Shown here in pieces: positions 20,436 to 29,623 of a stretch of 64,000 bases of DNA (position 1 is the first letter of the stretch; every line of letters begins with the position of its first letter). Below the pieces are notes generated by a model. It saw only the letters and a list, made by a program, of their open reading frames with translations, did no database searches and had not been told where the DNA came from. The stretch lies in assembly GCA_900177435.1 (NCBI GenBank), contig FXAI01000008.1, forward strand, positions 114,689 to 178,688, read 5' to 3'. The translations under genes and the position numbers were made by a program. Origin of the DNA: Alteromonadaceae bacterium Bs31 (GTDB taxonomy: Bacteria > Pseudomonadota > Gammaproteobacteria > Pseudomonadales > Cellvibrionaceae).

Positions 20436-21587
20436 CTATAAGGTGTTGATAGAACGATATACGCAGAAATCCTCACCTTTTAGAACAATGTTGGTGCCGG
20501 GTTCAAGAAGGAAGGCCTGCCCCTGGCTGGCGTAGCTGTTACCATTGCCAGCGTCGAGCTCACAACATCCCTGGTAGCAAAAAAGAATTTCCAGGGAGTT
20601 GGATTGCCACTGAAACTCCGTAGCAAGATTGGACTCAAGTACACTCAGCTGGAATTGCTTGAAGGGAGTATTGAAAATCCGCTCGCCACTAGCAAGAGTA
20701 TGGGGTTTGATATAGAAATCCTCCGGCTGGGTGGGTTGCAACTGGCAAATTCTAAGTAATTCTGGAACATCAATATGTTTTGGCGTGAGGCCCGCTCTTA
20801 ACACATTATCCGAGTTTGCCATTAGCTCAATATTTTGCCCCTCCATATAAGCGTGCAGTAAGCCCGGTGGTTGGTAGATAGCCTCGCCTGCATTCATTTT
20901 TACGAGGTTTAAAAAATAGAGTGTGAGAATTCCAGTGTTAATACCGGGGTTACGGCTAACCCAGCGTTGTATCCAGAATTCAATCTGCGTTTTCTTAAAG
21001 TGTTTTCCTGCCAGGTCGTCTATTAGAGCAGAGTGCATCTGCTGAACCAGTGGGTTGGATTGATCCAGCGCCATTTCAAAAGCTTTCGCCAGGCCATTTT
21101 GTTTTAGATGCTGATGTAAGGGCGCCAGGTAAGGCTGAGTGCTTAACGCGTCACTTATTGCATCAATAGACTTAAATCCGTGGAGTAACCAAAACTCACT
21201 GAGGGCTACTGCGAGTTCGGGTTTATCGCTCTTATCTTTATAATTTCTTTGCTTTGCATTTGCGGGAATGCCTGCGGCGTTTTCTTTTTCATAGCCACTA
21301 AGGGCTTGTTCGCGGGTGGGGTGGACCTGAATAGAAAGAATGTCCTTAACATCCAGTACTTTCAGCAGGAACTGAAGTTCTGGTAGTGCTCTTTTGTGAA
21401 TATAGTCAGGAAGAAACTCCTTGGCCTTTGTCGCAAGTATAGACGGCGCACTAGGGTGTGTTCCAAGCCAATACTCTGCCCATGCTTGCTGGTGGTCATT
21501 TTTTTTGGACAATAAGCTCGCAAGGTAATCACGTCCACCCCATTGGTAGGTTTGGATTTTTCCCTCGATTTTTACAATACCGGCCAT
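20436..21587 (-). CDS. manA: Mannose-6-phosphate isomerase, class I
   Basis: A 383-aa cytoplasmic zinc enzyme interconverting mannose-6-P and fructose-6-P. Class I features are clear: YQWGG near the start, SIQVHPTREQA (zinc ligands Gln and His), DKSDKPELAVAL (zinc ligand Glu) and the long motif from LLHAYMEGQNIELMANSDNV to RAGLTPKH, carrying the last His ligand and the active-site Arg. Length matches the family. It stands alone, about 100 bp after the LplT-Aas fusion gene on the same strand. It could serve mannan catabolism or GDP-mannose supply. Confidence 0.95.
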   Translation of the reverse strand: MAGIVKIEGKIQTYQWGGRDYLASLLSKKNDHQQAWAEYWLGTHPSAPSILATKAKEFLPDYIHKRALPELQFLLKVLDVKDILSIQVHPTREQALSGYEKENAAGIPANAKQRNYKDKSDKPELAVALSEFWLLHGFKSIDAISDALSTQPYLAPLHQHLKQNGLAKAFEMALDQSNPLVQQMHSALIDDLAGKHFKKTQIEFWIQRWVSRNPGINTGILTLYFLNLVKMNAGEAIYQPPGLLHAYMEGQNIELMANSDNVLRAGLTPKHIDVPELLRICQLQPTQPEDFYIKPHTLASGERIFNTPFKQFQLSVLESNLATEFQWQSNSLEILFCYQGCCELDAGNGNSYASQGQAFLLEPGTNIVLKGEDFCVYRSINTL

Positions 21588-21689
21588 AAAGTAATCTCTA
21601 TTGGTCCATTAATGTCAATCTGCAGGTGAGCGGGAAATAGTTTAACACGTCTGTTTTTACAAAAACTATATAGCCTTGCGCTGCTACCC

Positions 21690-24600
21690 TCATGTAATGT
21701 TTTCAGCCCTTAGCTCCACAGCCAGGGTTTTTGCAGCGGGAAAGTTTATTTTTCCTGTGGCAAGTTTGGGCACATCCTCAATGCAGTAAATATCTGAAGG
21801 TAGCGCGAGGTTACTTAGGCCTTTAGCCGCAAAATTGTGGGTAACGACAAGGCCATCGATAGATTTGTTTGTGAGTAAAACCAGCCTTTCTCCCCGTTTC
21901 TCATCGGGTAAATTAACCAGGGCAATTTCCAGTTCGTCCTCTTGCTGCTCAGCTGACTTAGCCTCGGCATAAAGGTCGTATATTGCTTGTTCAACACGGC
22001 CAAGGCTAATCATTTCACCGCCAATTTTTGCAAAGCGGGAGTAGCGGTCAACAATACTCAGGAAACCGTCTTCGTCTATTTTCCCTTTGTCGCCGGTAAT
22101 GTACCAACGTTGATTGTCCTGACTGTGGATTACCTTGTTTGTCCTGTCTTGGTCGTTTAGGTAGCCCTGCATAATTTGCACACCGCCAATAAGTATCATA
22201 CCGGCTTCGCCTTTGGGTAGAGGCTCAAACGTTTCAGGGTCTACAATTCGAATGCTGGTGCCTGGTAGGGGCATACCCACGCTGCCCTTTTTCTGGCCGA
22301 GCTGAACTTTGAAGTTTTGTAAATCCAAATGATCTGGCAGGTTTACACTGACCACCGGCGTTGCTTCTGTTGCGCCATAGCCTTCGTATAGCGGCTTGCC
22401 AAATTTTTCCAGAAAACCCTGTTGAATTTGAGGGTTCAGTTTTTCAGCGCCGCTCACCACCAGGCGCAGGCTTTTTAGCATAAGCGGGTGTACATTTCGA
22501 TTTTTAAGGTAAAGTCGGAAAAAAGTAGAGGTACCAAACATGATGGTTGCGCTATAGCGCGCGATCAGCTTCGCACAACCACTGGCATCGGTAGGGTCCG
22601 GGTGAAAAACTACCGGTACCCCATGTAACAATGGTAAAAACTGAGTTACAGTTAAGCCAAAGGCATGAAAGAGGGGAAGGTTGCCCAGCATAATATCATC
22701 ATGTTCCGGGTTGAGTACTTGCAGGGTTTGTTGCACATTCGCCTGAATATTTTTATGGCTCAGGCATATCCCCTTGGGCGTGCCTTCGCTGCCGCTGGAA
22801 AATAAAATGCAGGCGGTAGACTCGGCCGCTGTGGTGGGCGCGATAATTCTTTTAAGAATAGCGCTGGGTAAAAGTTGGCAAAGTGTAAATGCAATCACTT
22901 TTGTCAATAATGGGATTTTTTTACTCAGCGTTTCCAGCTCAATGAGTTCGACGTTTGCCAGGGCTTTGTCAATATCAAAGCCTTTGCTTTTTAGTTTTCT
23001 AATGAATTTTTGAGAGCTTATAACTGTTGATATATTGGCGCTGTCCATGGCTGCACACAGTGCATCATTACCTACGCTGTAGTTCAGATTCACAAGCGTA
23101 CGACCTGCTTGCAGTAGTGCCATGCTGGCAAGAGCTCCCCCGGCACTAGCGGGTAAAAGTACACCGATGTTCTGCCCTTTGAGTTTTTTTGCTAATGCAA
23201 ATTTCAGTGTGGTACTGGCTATTAATGCTTTTCGGGCTGTAAGCTGGACGCCGGTACTATCCGCCATACAAAAAGCCTTTCCCTGTTGCTTTGCCGCTAG
23301 CACCCAGCGGCGGCCCATGTTTTCGCATTCCTTGACGTCTTGCTGCCAAGAGTGAATGGATAGCTCGAAAATACTTTGTTTAACATCGCTTGCAGCAGTG
23401 GTATTGGGTAGCGCCTCGCCAAAGGCTACTACAATCTTTCGTCGCACACCGGAAACGGGCTTCTGTTTAAGCATCGCGGTTGAGCGAGAAAACTGGCTGC
23501 CCCATAGACCGTGCATATAAAAGGGAATAATTGGAACCTCTTCACTCAAACCTGCGCAAGCTCGTTCAAAGCCTTTTTTGAATTCGGTAAGATGACCGGT
23601 ACGGCTCAGGGTGCCCTCCGGAAACAGACAAACCAGCTCACCCGCCTCAAGTCGCTCGCGAACAGTATCCAGAGCGTTCCTGCTTTTAGCGCCCGCTTCG
23701 ATGGGAATACAGCCGGCAAGATCAAAAAACCACTTTAAATACCATAGCTGGTAAATATGGCGAATCATCACAAAGCGAACCGGGCGAGGGGAAGCCATTT
23801 GAATGATGGCCCAATCAATCCAGCTAACATGGTTCCCCAACAGCAACGCGCCACCCTGAGAGGGGATGTTTTTAAAGCCTTGAACCACTACCCGGTAGCG
23901 GTTGCGCAGCAGGGACATAATGATTAAGCGAAGGAAGCTCTGTGGCAGTTGATAGAGTGTGTAAGCAAAACCAATAACAGCGACACCGGCGATAACAAAC
24001 AGTAAATTTCTGCTGGAAATTTCCAATAAGGCAAAGCCTACTGTAAGCGCCAGAAAAGAAAACATGGTAACGTTTTGTACCCAATTGTTGGCCGCGAGGG
24101 TTTTACCAAGCTCGCCTTTTTTCGCCTGAAACTGAATGAGAGAATTAAGCGGAACAATAAACAGACCACCACATACCCCAATAGCAAAAAAATCGAGGCC
24201 GGCAAAAACAGGGCTGGATATGCCAGGTAAAACAATTAAACCGATTGCGATGCCTAAAGCGGCGAGGGGCAAAACGCCAAGCTCGATTCTGTCGCGCGAA
24301 ATTCTACCGGCAATATAAGCACCTAACGCAATACCGATACCAGAACAGGCGAGGATTCCCTGTATAACAATGGTGTTGTCGATTGCAGTAACGCTTTTAA
24401 AATAGGCAGGAAAGGCGGCCAACATCACCTGGCCGATTCCCCAAAAGGTTGCAAGGCCCACAATTGATAAGCGTACCGCTTTTTGATCTTTTATGGGTTG
24501 CAAGTCACGGGAAAAAAGCTTTCCAGATAAAAAGGACCGCCAGTCGAATTTCTTGGTTGCGTCTGCCGCTAAGGCGTGTTCGGGTTGCATGGGCAGGCGA

Positions 24601-25196
24601 TACATAAACACCAGCTCAATAATACTTGTGACAAGTAATATTAAGCCGATAGGTGCGACAGACCTCAAGATCTCCGCTTCACTGCTAAGCCCTTTTTGAT
24701 AGAAGCTTTCAAAAGAAATGGAAAAAGCGAAAGTGCCGGTTAGCACAGCAATAATGGAGAGCGAGGCAACCACACCGTTGGCTTCTGCCAGCCGTTGCTT
24801 GCCGAATAATTCTTTAATAAATGAGAATTTCGCTGGCGAGTAAATGGCGGACTGAGCGGCCAGCAGAAAAGTGGCCGAGAACGCCAGCCAAAACCAGCCC
24901 TTAATATAGCTTAGCCACACCAGGCCACACAGGGCTACAGCCACCCAGGCTGCAGCGCGCATAATGCGGGGCCTGGCAAAGCGGTCTGAAATAAAACCTG
25001 CCGGGCTTAATAACAGAATAAAGGGCAGAAGAATAAGCGCATTGAGTATGGAAGTCGCTACTATCTGTGACTGCTCGCTATACAGTTTAAATATCGTGTT
25101 TTGAACAGTAATCTTATGGCCAAGGTCAACAAAGGCGTTGAGAAAGACGGCAATAAAGAAGGGCAGCGCGCCCAGAGTTCGGGTAAGGGATTTCAC
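21690..25196 (-). CDS. MFS transporter-acyltransferase-acyl-ACP synthetase fusion (LplT-Aas)
   Basis: A 1168-aa three-part inner-membrane protein. Residues ~5-400 are a twelve-helix MFS transporter like LplT, which flips lysophospholipids inward. About 415-620 is a PlsC-type acyltransferase with NHVSWID (HX4D) and FPEGTLSRTG. About 640-1168 is an AMP-forming acyl ligase with ILFSSGSEGTPKG, GYGATEATP and WYITGDKG. E. coli has these as lplT and aas; the fusion should import and re-acylate lysophospholipid in one polypeptide. The start is GTG at 25196, eight bases after AGGAG; the frame opens at a TTG 20 codons earlier. It is divergent from an HTH regulator gene 140 bp away. Confidence 0.93.
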   Translation of the reverse strand: MKSLTRTLGALPFFIAVFLNAFVDLGHKITVQNTIFKLYSEQSQIVATSILNALILLPFILLLSPAGFISDRFARPRIMRAAAWVAVALCGLVWLSYIKGWFWLAFSATFLLAAQSAIYSPAKFSFIKELFGKQRLAEANGVVASLSIIAVLTGTFAFSISFESFYQKGLSSEAEILRSVAPIGLILLVTSIIELVFMYRLPMQPEHALAADATKKFDWRSFLSGKLFSRDLQPIKDQKAVRLSIVGLATFWGIGQVMLAAFPAYFKSVTAIDNTIVIQGILACSGIGIALGAYIAGRISRDRIELGVLPLAALGIAIGLIVLPGISSPVFAGLDFFAIGVCGGLFIVPLNSLIQFQAKKGELGKTLAANNWVQNVTMFSFLALTVGFALLEISSRNLLFVIAGVAVIGFAYTLYQLPQSFLRLIIMSLLRNRYRVVVQGFKNIPSQGGALLLGNHVSWIDWAIIQMASPRPVRFVMIRHIYQLWYLKWFFDLAGCIPIEAGAKSRNALDTVRERLEAGELVCLFPEGTLSRTGHLTEFKKGFERACAGLSEEVPIIPFYMHGLWGSQFSRSTAMLKQKPVSGVRRKIVVAFGEALPNTTAASDVKQSIFELSIHSWQQDVKECENMGRRWVLAAKQQGKAFCMADSTGVQLTARKALIASTTLKFALAKKLKGQNIGVLLPASAGGALASMALLQAGRTLVNLNYSVGNDALCAAMDSANISTVISSQKFIRKLKSKGFDIDKALANVELIELETLSKKIPLLTKVIAFTLCQLLPSAILKRIIAPTTAAESTACILFSSGSEGTPKGICLSHKNIQANVQQTLQVLNPEHDDIMLGNLPLFHAFGLTVTQFLPLLHGVPVVFHPDPTDASGCAKLIARYSATIMFGTSTFFRLYLKNRNVHPLMLKSLRLVVSGAEKLNPQIQQGFLEKFGKPLYEGYGATEATPVVSVNLPDHLDLQNFKVQLGQKKGSVGMPLPGTSIRIVDPETFEPLPKGEAGMILIGGVQIMQGYLNDQDRTNKVIHSQDNQRWYITGDKGKIDEDGFLSIVDRYSRFAKIGGEMISLGRVEQAIYDLYAEAKSAEQQEDELEIALVNLPDEKRGERLVLLTNKSIDGLVVTHNFAAKGLSNLALPSDIYCIEDVPKLATGKINFPAAKTLAVELRAENIT

Positions 25197-25337
25197 TGTG
25201 CTCACTCCTGTTTGAAACGATGATTGCAGTATTAAGCGGAGTAATACTTGCCGCAACCAAATCCATAAATGTGGCTTTATAGTGGTAGTTGGGTATTAAT
25301 ATATGATACTTTTGTCCAATAATAGCAGAGGTAAGCC

Positions 25338-26075
25338 ATGGCACATACAGAGCAACTTGTAACAACACTTAAGCGCGAGCTGCGGCGCAAGCATATCACC
25401 TACCGCCACATCGCCGACAAGCTGGCCTTGAGTGAAGCCTCGGTAAAGCGCATGTTTGCTGGGGGCCAGTTCACACTGGAAAGAATAGATGCCATCTGTT
25501 CCCTGGTCGAGTGGGACTGGATAGACCTTGCCGAAGCTGCCAAAAGCAGTGAGAAGAAGCTGGATCATCTAACTGATGATCAGGAGCGAGAGATTGCCAA
25601 AGATATCGAGCTATTGATGGTGGCGGTGAGTGTTATCAATGGTTTTGGTTTTCAGGATCTCGTGGAGCATTACCAGTTGAGTGAAACTCAGTGCATTCAA
25701 AAGCTTGCCAAGCTGGACAGGCTCAATCTTATTGAGCTGCTGCCAGGTAACCGCATCAAGTTAAAAATATCCACCAATTTCCGTTGGAACCCGGTGGGCC
25801 CTATTCAAAAGTATTTTCTGGATGTGGTCGTGCAGGAGTTTTTTAACACACGCTTTGCTGGAGATCAGGAAAAGCTGGTAGTCATGAATGCCTTGCTCAC
25901 TGAAGCCTCTCATCAGAGCATACAGCAGAAAATGGATAAACTCGCTGCTGAGATGAGTGCTGCCATGCAGAGTGAGGCGAGCCTGCCGGTGCGATCAAAA
26001 AAAGGAAACACACTGGTGATCGCCCTGCGACGCTGGCGGTACAAACACTTCGAACAGCACGCGCGTAAAAAGTAG
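25338..26075 (+). CDS. XRE-type HTH regulator with C-terminal sensor-like domain
   Basis: A 245-aa DNA-binding protein. Residues ~5-60 form a Cro/CI helix-turn-helix (ITYRHIADKLALSEASVKRMF then FTLERIDAICSLVEW). The rest (70-245) is helical, with a second winged-helix-like part (FQDLVEHYQLSETQCIQKLAKLDRLNLIEL) and a basic tail. Such proteins are common beside envelope and lipid genes in gammaproteobacteria. It is divergent from the LplT-Aas fusion, so it is a good candidate regulator of it. ATG at 25338 is preceded by AGAGG. Confidence 0.85.
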   Translation: MAHTEQLVTTLKRELRRKHITYRHIADKLALSEASVKRMFAGGQFTLERIDAICSLVEWDWIDLAEAAKSSEKKLDHLTDDQEREIAKDIELLMVAVSVINGFGFQDLVEHYQLSETQCIQKLAKLDRLNLIELLPGNRIKLKISTNFRWNPVGPIQKYFLDVVVQEFFNTRFAGDQEKLVVMNALLTEASHQSIQQKMDKLAAEMSAAMQSEASLPVRSKKGNTLVIALRRWRYKHFEQHARKK

Positions 26076-26231
26076 CGCGTTTTAAGCCCTCCCATTTGTC
26101 TCCTTATCTGCGCCTGCGTAGCGCAGGTTTACACGCTGAGTATCGCTATTTTCTACTTTTATTATCAAGCTTGTTGCTGCGAGGGCAGAGGCATACATTG
26201 TTTTTCAATTCTTTAATCTGGAGGAAAAACC

Positions 26232-26900
26232 ATGAAACTACAACGATTGTTCGCCTCAATTAATGGTCAGTTTGAAGCGCTGGTCAACAGTGTAGAAAAT
26301 CATCAGGCCGTAGCAGAAAGCGCAATTAAAGACTTGCGCGTGCAAACCGCCAGGATCAACGCACAACTGAAGCAAAGCCAGCACCGGCTTGAGCTGTTAC
26401 TGGAGAGAGAGCATAAAATCTCTCAGCAACGTGAGCTGTGGAAAGATCGAGCAAAACGAAGTGCTGAAGAAAGCAGGGAGCAGGCATTGCGTTGCCTGAG
26501 TGCGATGAAGAACTGTGAAGGGGAATTGCTGAGTGTAGAGGAGCAGCGTGAGCGCAGCCAGAGGCTTGTGAGTGAATTGCAAAGCCACTTGAATGAAGCT
26601 GAAAAAAAGCTACTGGACTTGCAAAGCAGGAAGGACAGCCTCTCTGCCAGATCTGCCCGCAATCAGGTTGTAAAAGCTTTTAGCCAGGAAACAGCGCTAA
26701 CTGAAAATACCGATGCAGTATTTATGCGCTGGGAAGAAAAAGTTATTGCGGATGAGTATGTTGTTCCTGCGGAAAATCTAAGTACAGATCGTGCTCTTGA
26801 TACAAGCTTCAAAGCTCAGGAGGACCGTGCCTGCCTGGAAGCGGAGCTAGATGAATTACTCGGTAGCGCAAACAAGGCAGAGCAGGGAGTAGCGTCATGA
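26232..26900 (+). CDS. PspA/IM30-like coiled-coil protein
   Basis: A 222-aa protein, nearly all helical. The N-terminus MKLQRLFASINGQFEALV resembles the membrane-binding amphipathic helix of PspA. The coiled coil (about 25-150) follows the family pattern, with LWKDRAKRSAEESREQAL where PspA has its WxxKAexAl-REdLA repeat. A short C-terminal helix LEAELDELLG is like helix 5. PspA proteins bind stressed inner membrane. It is identifiable by pattern but divergent. A good ribosome site GGAGG precedes it. The stop overlaps the next start as ATGA, so it is coupled to the membrane protein 26897-28192. Confidence 0.75.
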   Translation: MKLQRLFASINGQFEALVNSVENHQAVAESAIKDLRVQTARINAQLKQSQHRLELLLEREHKISQQRELWKDRAKRSAEESREQALRCLSAMKNCEGELLSVEEQRERSQRLVSELQSHLNEAEKKLLDLQSRKDSLSARSARNQVVKAFSQETALTENTDAVFMRWEEKVIADEYVVPAENLSTDRALDTSFKAQEDRACLEAELDELLGSANKAEQGVAS

Positions 26901-28192
26901 GCGAGCAGCAAGCTATAACCATCAGGGAGGCTAAGCCATGTGGCGGCCGCGATGATACCCTATTCAGGTTTCCTATTATATTTCGCTCCCTGGGTGCCAT
27001 TGCGGTCGCTGTCTCTGCGATTATCTACCTGCTTCAGGGGCTGCAGGGGGTTGATGAAAGCCTGCGACATTGGGTCTATCTCGTTATCATTGCCGTACTG
27101 ACATCTGGCGGAGTTGTCAGCCAGTATTTTTTAAAAGACTCACGAGGTGCTCGCTTGTTTTTCGCGCTTGCTGCTCTTTTAATACCCGTGCAAGTCACCC
27201 AGTTGTCAGCGGTATTGAGCACGTTTGTTCAAGAAAGCTCAGCCACGCCTTTGATTGAGCTATTGGCCAGTGGCGTGGTCAGTATTCTATTCGGTGCGGC
27301 ATCAACTTTTTTATGTCTTTCTATTTTTGCGCGACCCTATGCTAAAAAGCTGACATTTGTTTTTATGATTTTGAACTGTCTGCTGCTTCTGCCCTACCGT
27401 GATTTACTGTCGTTGCTAATAATCAGTGCCAGCATGTTTTCGCTGATGATTTTACTGTATGTGAAGGTGCTAAAAAACGATCACCGCTTTCAGTTATTTG
27501 AGAGTATTGTTGTCCATCTTATGATGTGGGTACCAATCGTTATACTATTTTCCCGCAGTGGTTTTCAGTTAAGCGATGCCTTTGGCGTATGTGTTCTTTT
27601 GATGATTACTGCGAGTGGCATAGGGGCTGTATGTGCATTTTACATAACGCGAGGTGTGCTTAAAACTTTGTTGGTTTTTTGTGCCTATTTACTGGCGCTT
27701 TCTTCTAGTGCGGGAATGCTTGTAGATCTTACTCTTGGTCATCCTGCAGCAATAAATTTACCAGATACTGTGGTTTTATATTGCTTTACGTTGCCGCCCG
27801 TTTTATTTGCACTTGCGGCCGCTGAGCTGAGCGATCAGAGAGACTTTTATCGTTTCCTAGCACTCCCGCCATTACTGGCCTTGAGTGTCGGTAGTTTGTT
27901 TTTCCTGCCCGAGGGGGAGGCGGCGCTTCTGATTACGATGCTGGTATTGTCTGCCCTGGCCATTGTGGTTCAATCGAAGGCTTTACTTCTTGGCTCTCTA
28001 CTTATTGCTGCCTTAAGTGTCATCATTTTGGCTATAGATATTGTTGACAGTATCGAATCCATTTCGTGGTTGGCCATGGCCTGTATGGGCGTGCTTTTGC
28101 TTGCACTCTCATCAGTTTTTGAGCGCTACGGGCGAACTATTCAATTACATGGCGTAAACAGGCTGGCAAGGTTTCAGGCTTGGTCGTTCTGA
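26897..28192 (+). CDS. Polytopic membrane protein coupled to the PspA-like gene
   Basis: A 431-aa integral membrane protein with about twelve hydrophobic segments, a ~30-residue polar N-terminus and a short basic C-terminus (YGRTIQLHGVNRLARFQ). It has no recognisable transporter or enzyme motif; the layout is reminiscent of DUF2157-type or DUF4401-type proteins, but I cannot place it. The ATGA overlap with the upstream PspA-like gene (26897-26900) means coupled translation and suggests the PspA-like protein docks on this membrane partner. Confidence 0.8.
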   Translation: MSEQQAITIREAKPCGGRDDTLFRFPIIFRSLGAIAVAVSAIIYLLQGLQGVDESLRHWVYLVIIAVLTSGGVVSQYFLKDSRGARLFFALAALLIPVQVTQLSAVLSTFVQESSATPLIELLASGVVSILFGAASTFLCLSIFARPYAKKLTFVFMILNCLLLLPYRDLLSLLIISASMFSLMILLYVKVLKNDHRFQLFESIVVHLMMWVPIVILFSRSGFQLSDAFGVCVLLMITASGIGAVCAFYITRGVLKTLLVFCAYLLALSSSAGMLVDLTLGHPAAINLPDTVVLYCFTLPPVLFALAAAELSDQRDFYRFLALPPLLALSVGSLFFLPEGEAALLITMLVLSALAIVVQSKALLLGSLLIAALSVIILAIDIVDSIESISWLAMACMGVLLLALSSVFERYGRTIQLHGVNRLARFQAWSF

Positions 28193-28218
28193 TATCAGGC
28201 ATATTTGCACAATAGCCT

Positions 28219-29274
28219 CTACATAAGGGGCTTTTGCATGGCGCTGCAGTTCGCAGTCTGTAACTCTTTCGGCCAAGGCTGTAACCAATATTTATCTTTA
28301 TTGGTGGGAGCCCAAGAGGGGAGAGAGGGGTTGCAAAGCTGGATAACCGTTCTGTTGGATAAATCGAGCTTTTCCAGTGCGGTAACGGTGCTGGGGTGTG
28401 AGTAAAAAAGGGCATCGAAGCTGCCGTTTTCGTAGGCTTTTTCCAAACCGTATTCGAGCCGCTCTGCTAACTCACTATTTCTATGATGAACATAGAGCGA
28501 GGTCATACTCGGGTAACTGAGGGCAACGGAGGGTTCGACGACTACGGGAAGGCCGCGGTAGATTTTGAGTTCGGGAATAAGCTGAAGCGCACCGCGAGGG
28601 AAGTAGTCAAAGCGTTTATGCACCAGCATATCCACCAGGGACGGAATATTGCCTGTGGTTATTACAGGCAAGCCGTTTTCCTGCAATATTATGGCGTCTG
28701 TCCAGTTTTCCCCCTGGCCTGCCAACATCTGAGCTAAATCCGATCGGTTTTTGATAGCAGCAAAACGTGGCAGGTCGTCGTTCCTTACGAGGAAAATACG
28801 AAAGCCGATAAGGCCTTTAGCAATGGGGATTTTTACCGGCAGAAAGCGCTTGTCACGATCAAGGCTCACCGTGAGGGATACTGCGTCAATGAACTGATCC
28901 TTCTGGAGGTACAGCTCCATGCGTTTTAATGGCAGCTCACCTTCCAGCAGTTTAGCCTCACAGGGGCCATACTTATCTGCTGCTTGCACCAGTATTAGCT
29001 GGATCAGTCGGAAAATGTAGTCTTCCGCCGGTTTTTTGGCCTTGTACTTGGGCGGGAATATAAGGCTCGGTATAGCTTCGTTATTCCGGATTTTGCAGGC
29101 GAAAGCAGGGTTCACGAAACTGAGCATAATCATCAAGCACATGACTATCCAAAGACTGCGACGAACTACTGCTCTATATGTAAATGCGTTAATTTCCACG
29201 AACGTTCTGCTACCAGCCTTACCTAACCGTAACTGTGTATGACGTTTATAAAGCATAGAGTAAAAGGTGAGCAC
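28219..29274 (-). CDS. Solute-binding-protein-like periplasmic protein
   Basis: A 351-aa frame. After a long N-terminal part, a hydrophobic segment (IVMCLMIMLSFVNPAFAC) looks like a signal sequence. The remainder has the features of a bacterial extracellular solute-binding (type 3) fold: FRIFLVRNDDLPRFAAIKNRSDLAQ, then a hinge-like GNIPSLVDMLVHKRFDYFPRGALQL, and VALSYPSMTSLYVHHRNSELAERLEYGL near the end. No ABC or TRAP genes adjoin, so it may be a stand-alone sensor. The start is uncertain: GTG at 29274 has a ribosome site (GAGAGG) but gives an unusually long 40-residue leader; an internal Met at about residue 45 gives a short one. Confidence 0.7.
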   Translation of the reverse strand: MLTFYSMLYKRHTQLRLGKAGSRTFVEINAFTYRAVVRRSLWIVMCLMIMLSFVNPAFACKIRNNEAIPSLIFPPKYKAKKPAEDYIFRLIQLILVQAADKYGPCEAKLLEGELPLKRMELYLQKDQFIDAVSLTVSLDRDKRFLPVKIPIAKGLIGFRIFLVRNDDLPRFAAIKNRSDLAQMLAGQGENWTDAIILQENGLPVITTGNIPSLVDMLVHKRFDYFPRGALQLIPELKIYRGLPVVVEPSVALSYPSMTSLYVHHRNSELAERLEYGLEKAYENGSFDALFYSHPSTVTALEKLDLSNRTVIQLCNPSLPSWAPTNKDKYWLQPWPKELQTANCSAMQKPLM

Positions 29275-29277
29275 TTG

Positions 29278-29324
29278 CCTCTCTGCGCCAAAGACCTTTT
29301 TAAGGTCTTTCTTTAACCGAGAGG
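29278..29324 (-). promoter_or_regulatory. Leader hairpin covering the ribosome site of 28219-29274
   Basis: Read on the minus strand, CCTCTC (29324-29319) can pair with GAGAGG (29283-29278). That GAGAGG is the only ribosome-site-like sequence before the GTG at 29274, three bases away. Inside lies a perfect 9-bp stem AAAGACCTT/AAGGTCTTT with a three-base loop (29310-29290). The fold would hide the ribosome site, as in thermosensor-like or translationally controlled leaders. Function is inferred from pairing alone. Confidence 0.4.
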
Positions 29325-29510
29325 ATTGTTTATATCCAAGTTATTGGATAGCGGAGGTCTTTACAACTTTTCCAATAGATTAGTTGGAATTGTACGCGAG
29401 TAAACACCCATTGGACAGGTGACTCAGCATGATTAAGTGTTTGATAAGCACTAGTGGCACAAGAATACTCTTTGTTTATAAGCGGCACGTTAAGGCCTTG
29501 CTTTCGGAAT

Positions 29511-29534
29511 TAAAAAAGCCGGGCAGTGCCCGGC
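29511..29534 (-). terminator. Intrinsic terminator of the CUT TonB receptor
   Basis: On the minus strand, GCCGGGC-ACT-GCCCGGC (29534-29518) is a perfect 7-bp GC-rich stem with a three-base loop, followed at once by six T. A textbook rho-independent terminator about 90 bp after the stop codon of 29624-32509. Confidence 0.9.
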
Positions 29535-29585
29535 ATTGATAAAATTCTTAGTCCACCAGAAGATGGTCCAGAAAAGATCTAACAA

Positions 29586-29613
29586 GGTGCCCCTACCTCA
29601 CACTTGGGGCACC
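29586..29613 (-). repeat. Hairpin just after the receptor stop codon
   Basis: GGTGCCCC (29586-29593) and GGGGCACC (29606-29613) form a perfect 8-bp stem with a 12-base loop, 10 bp past the stop of the TonB receptor. It lacks a T-run, so it may be an mRNA-stabilising 3' structure ahead of the true terminator. Confidence 0.6.
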
Positions 29614-29623
29614 CGAGATCATT

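Larger units (their letters stand above)
29325..29623. other. Intergenic region between the solute-binding gene and the TonB receptor
   Basis: About 300 bp with no gene. It holds the two hairpins described separately (29511-29534 and 29586-29613) that end the receptor transcript. The part from about 29325 to 29500 should carry the promoter of the solute-binding-like gene; no clear operator was seen. Confidence 0.5.
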
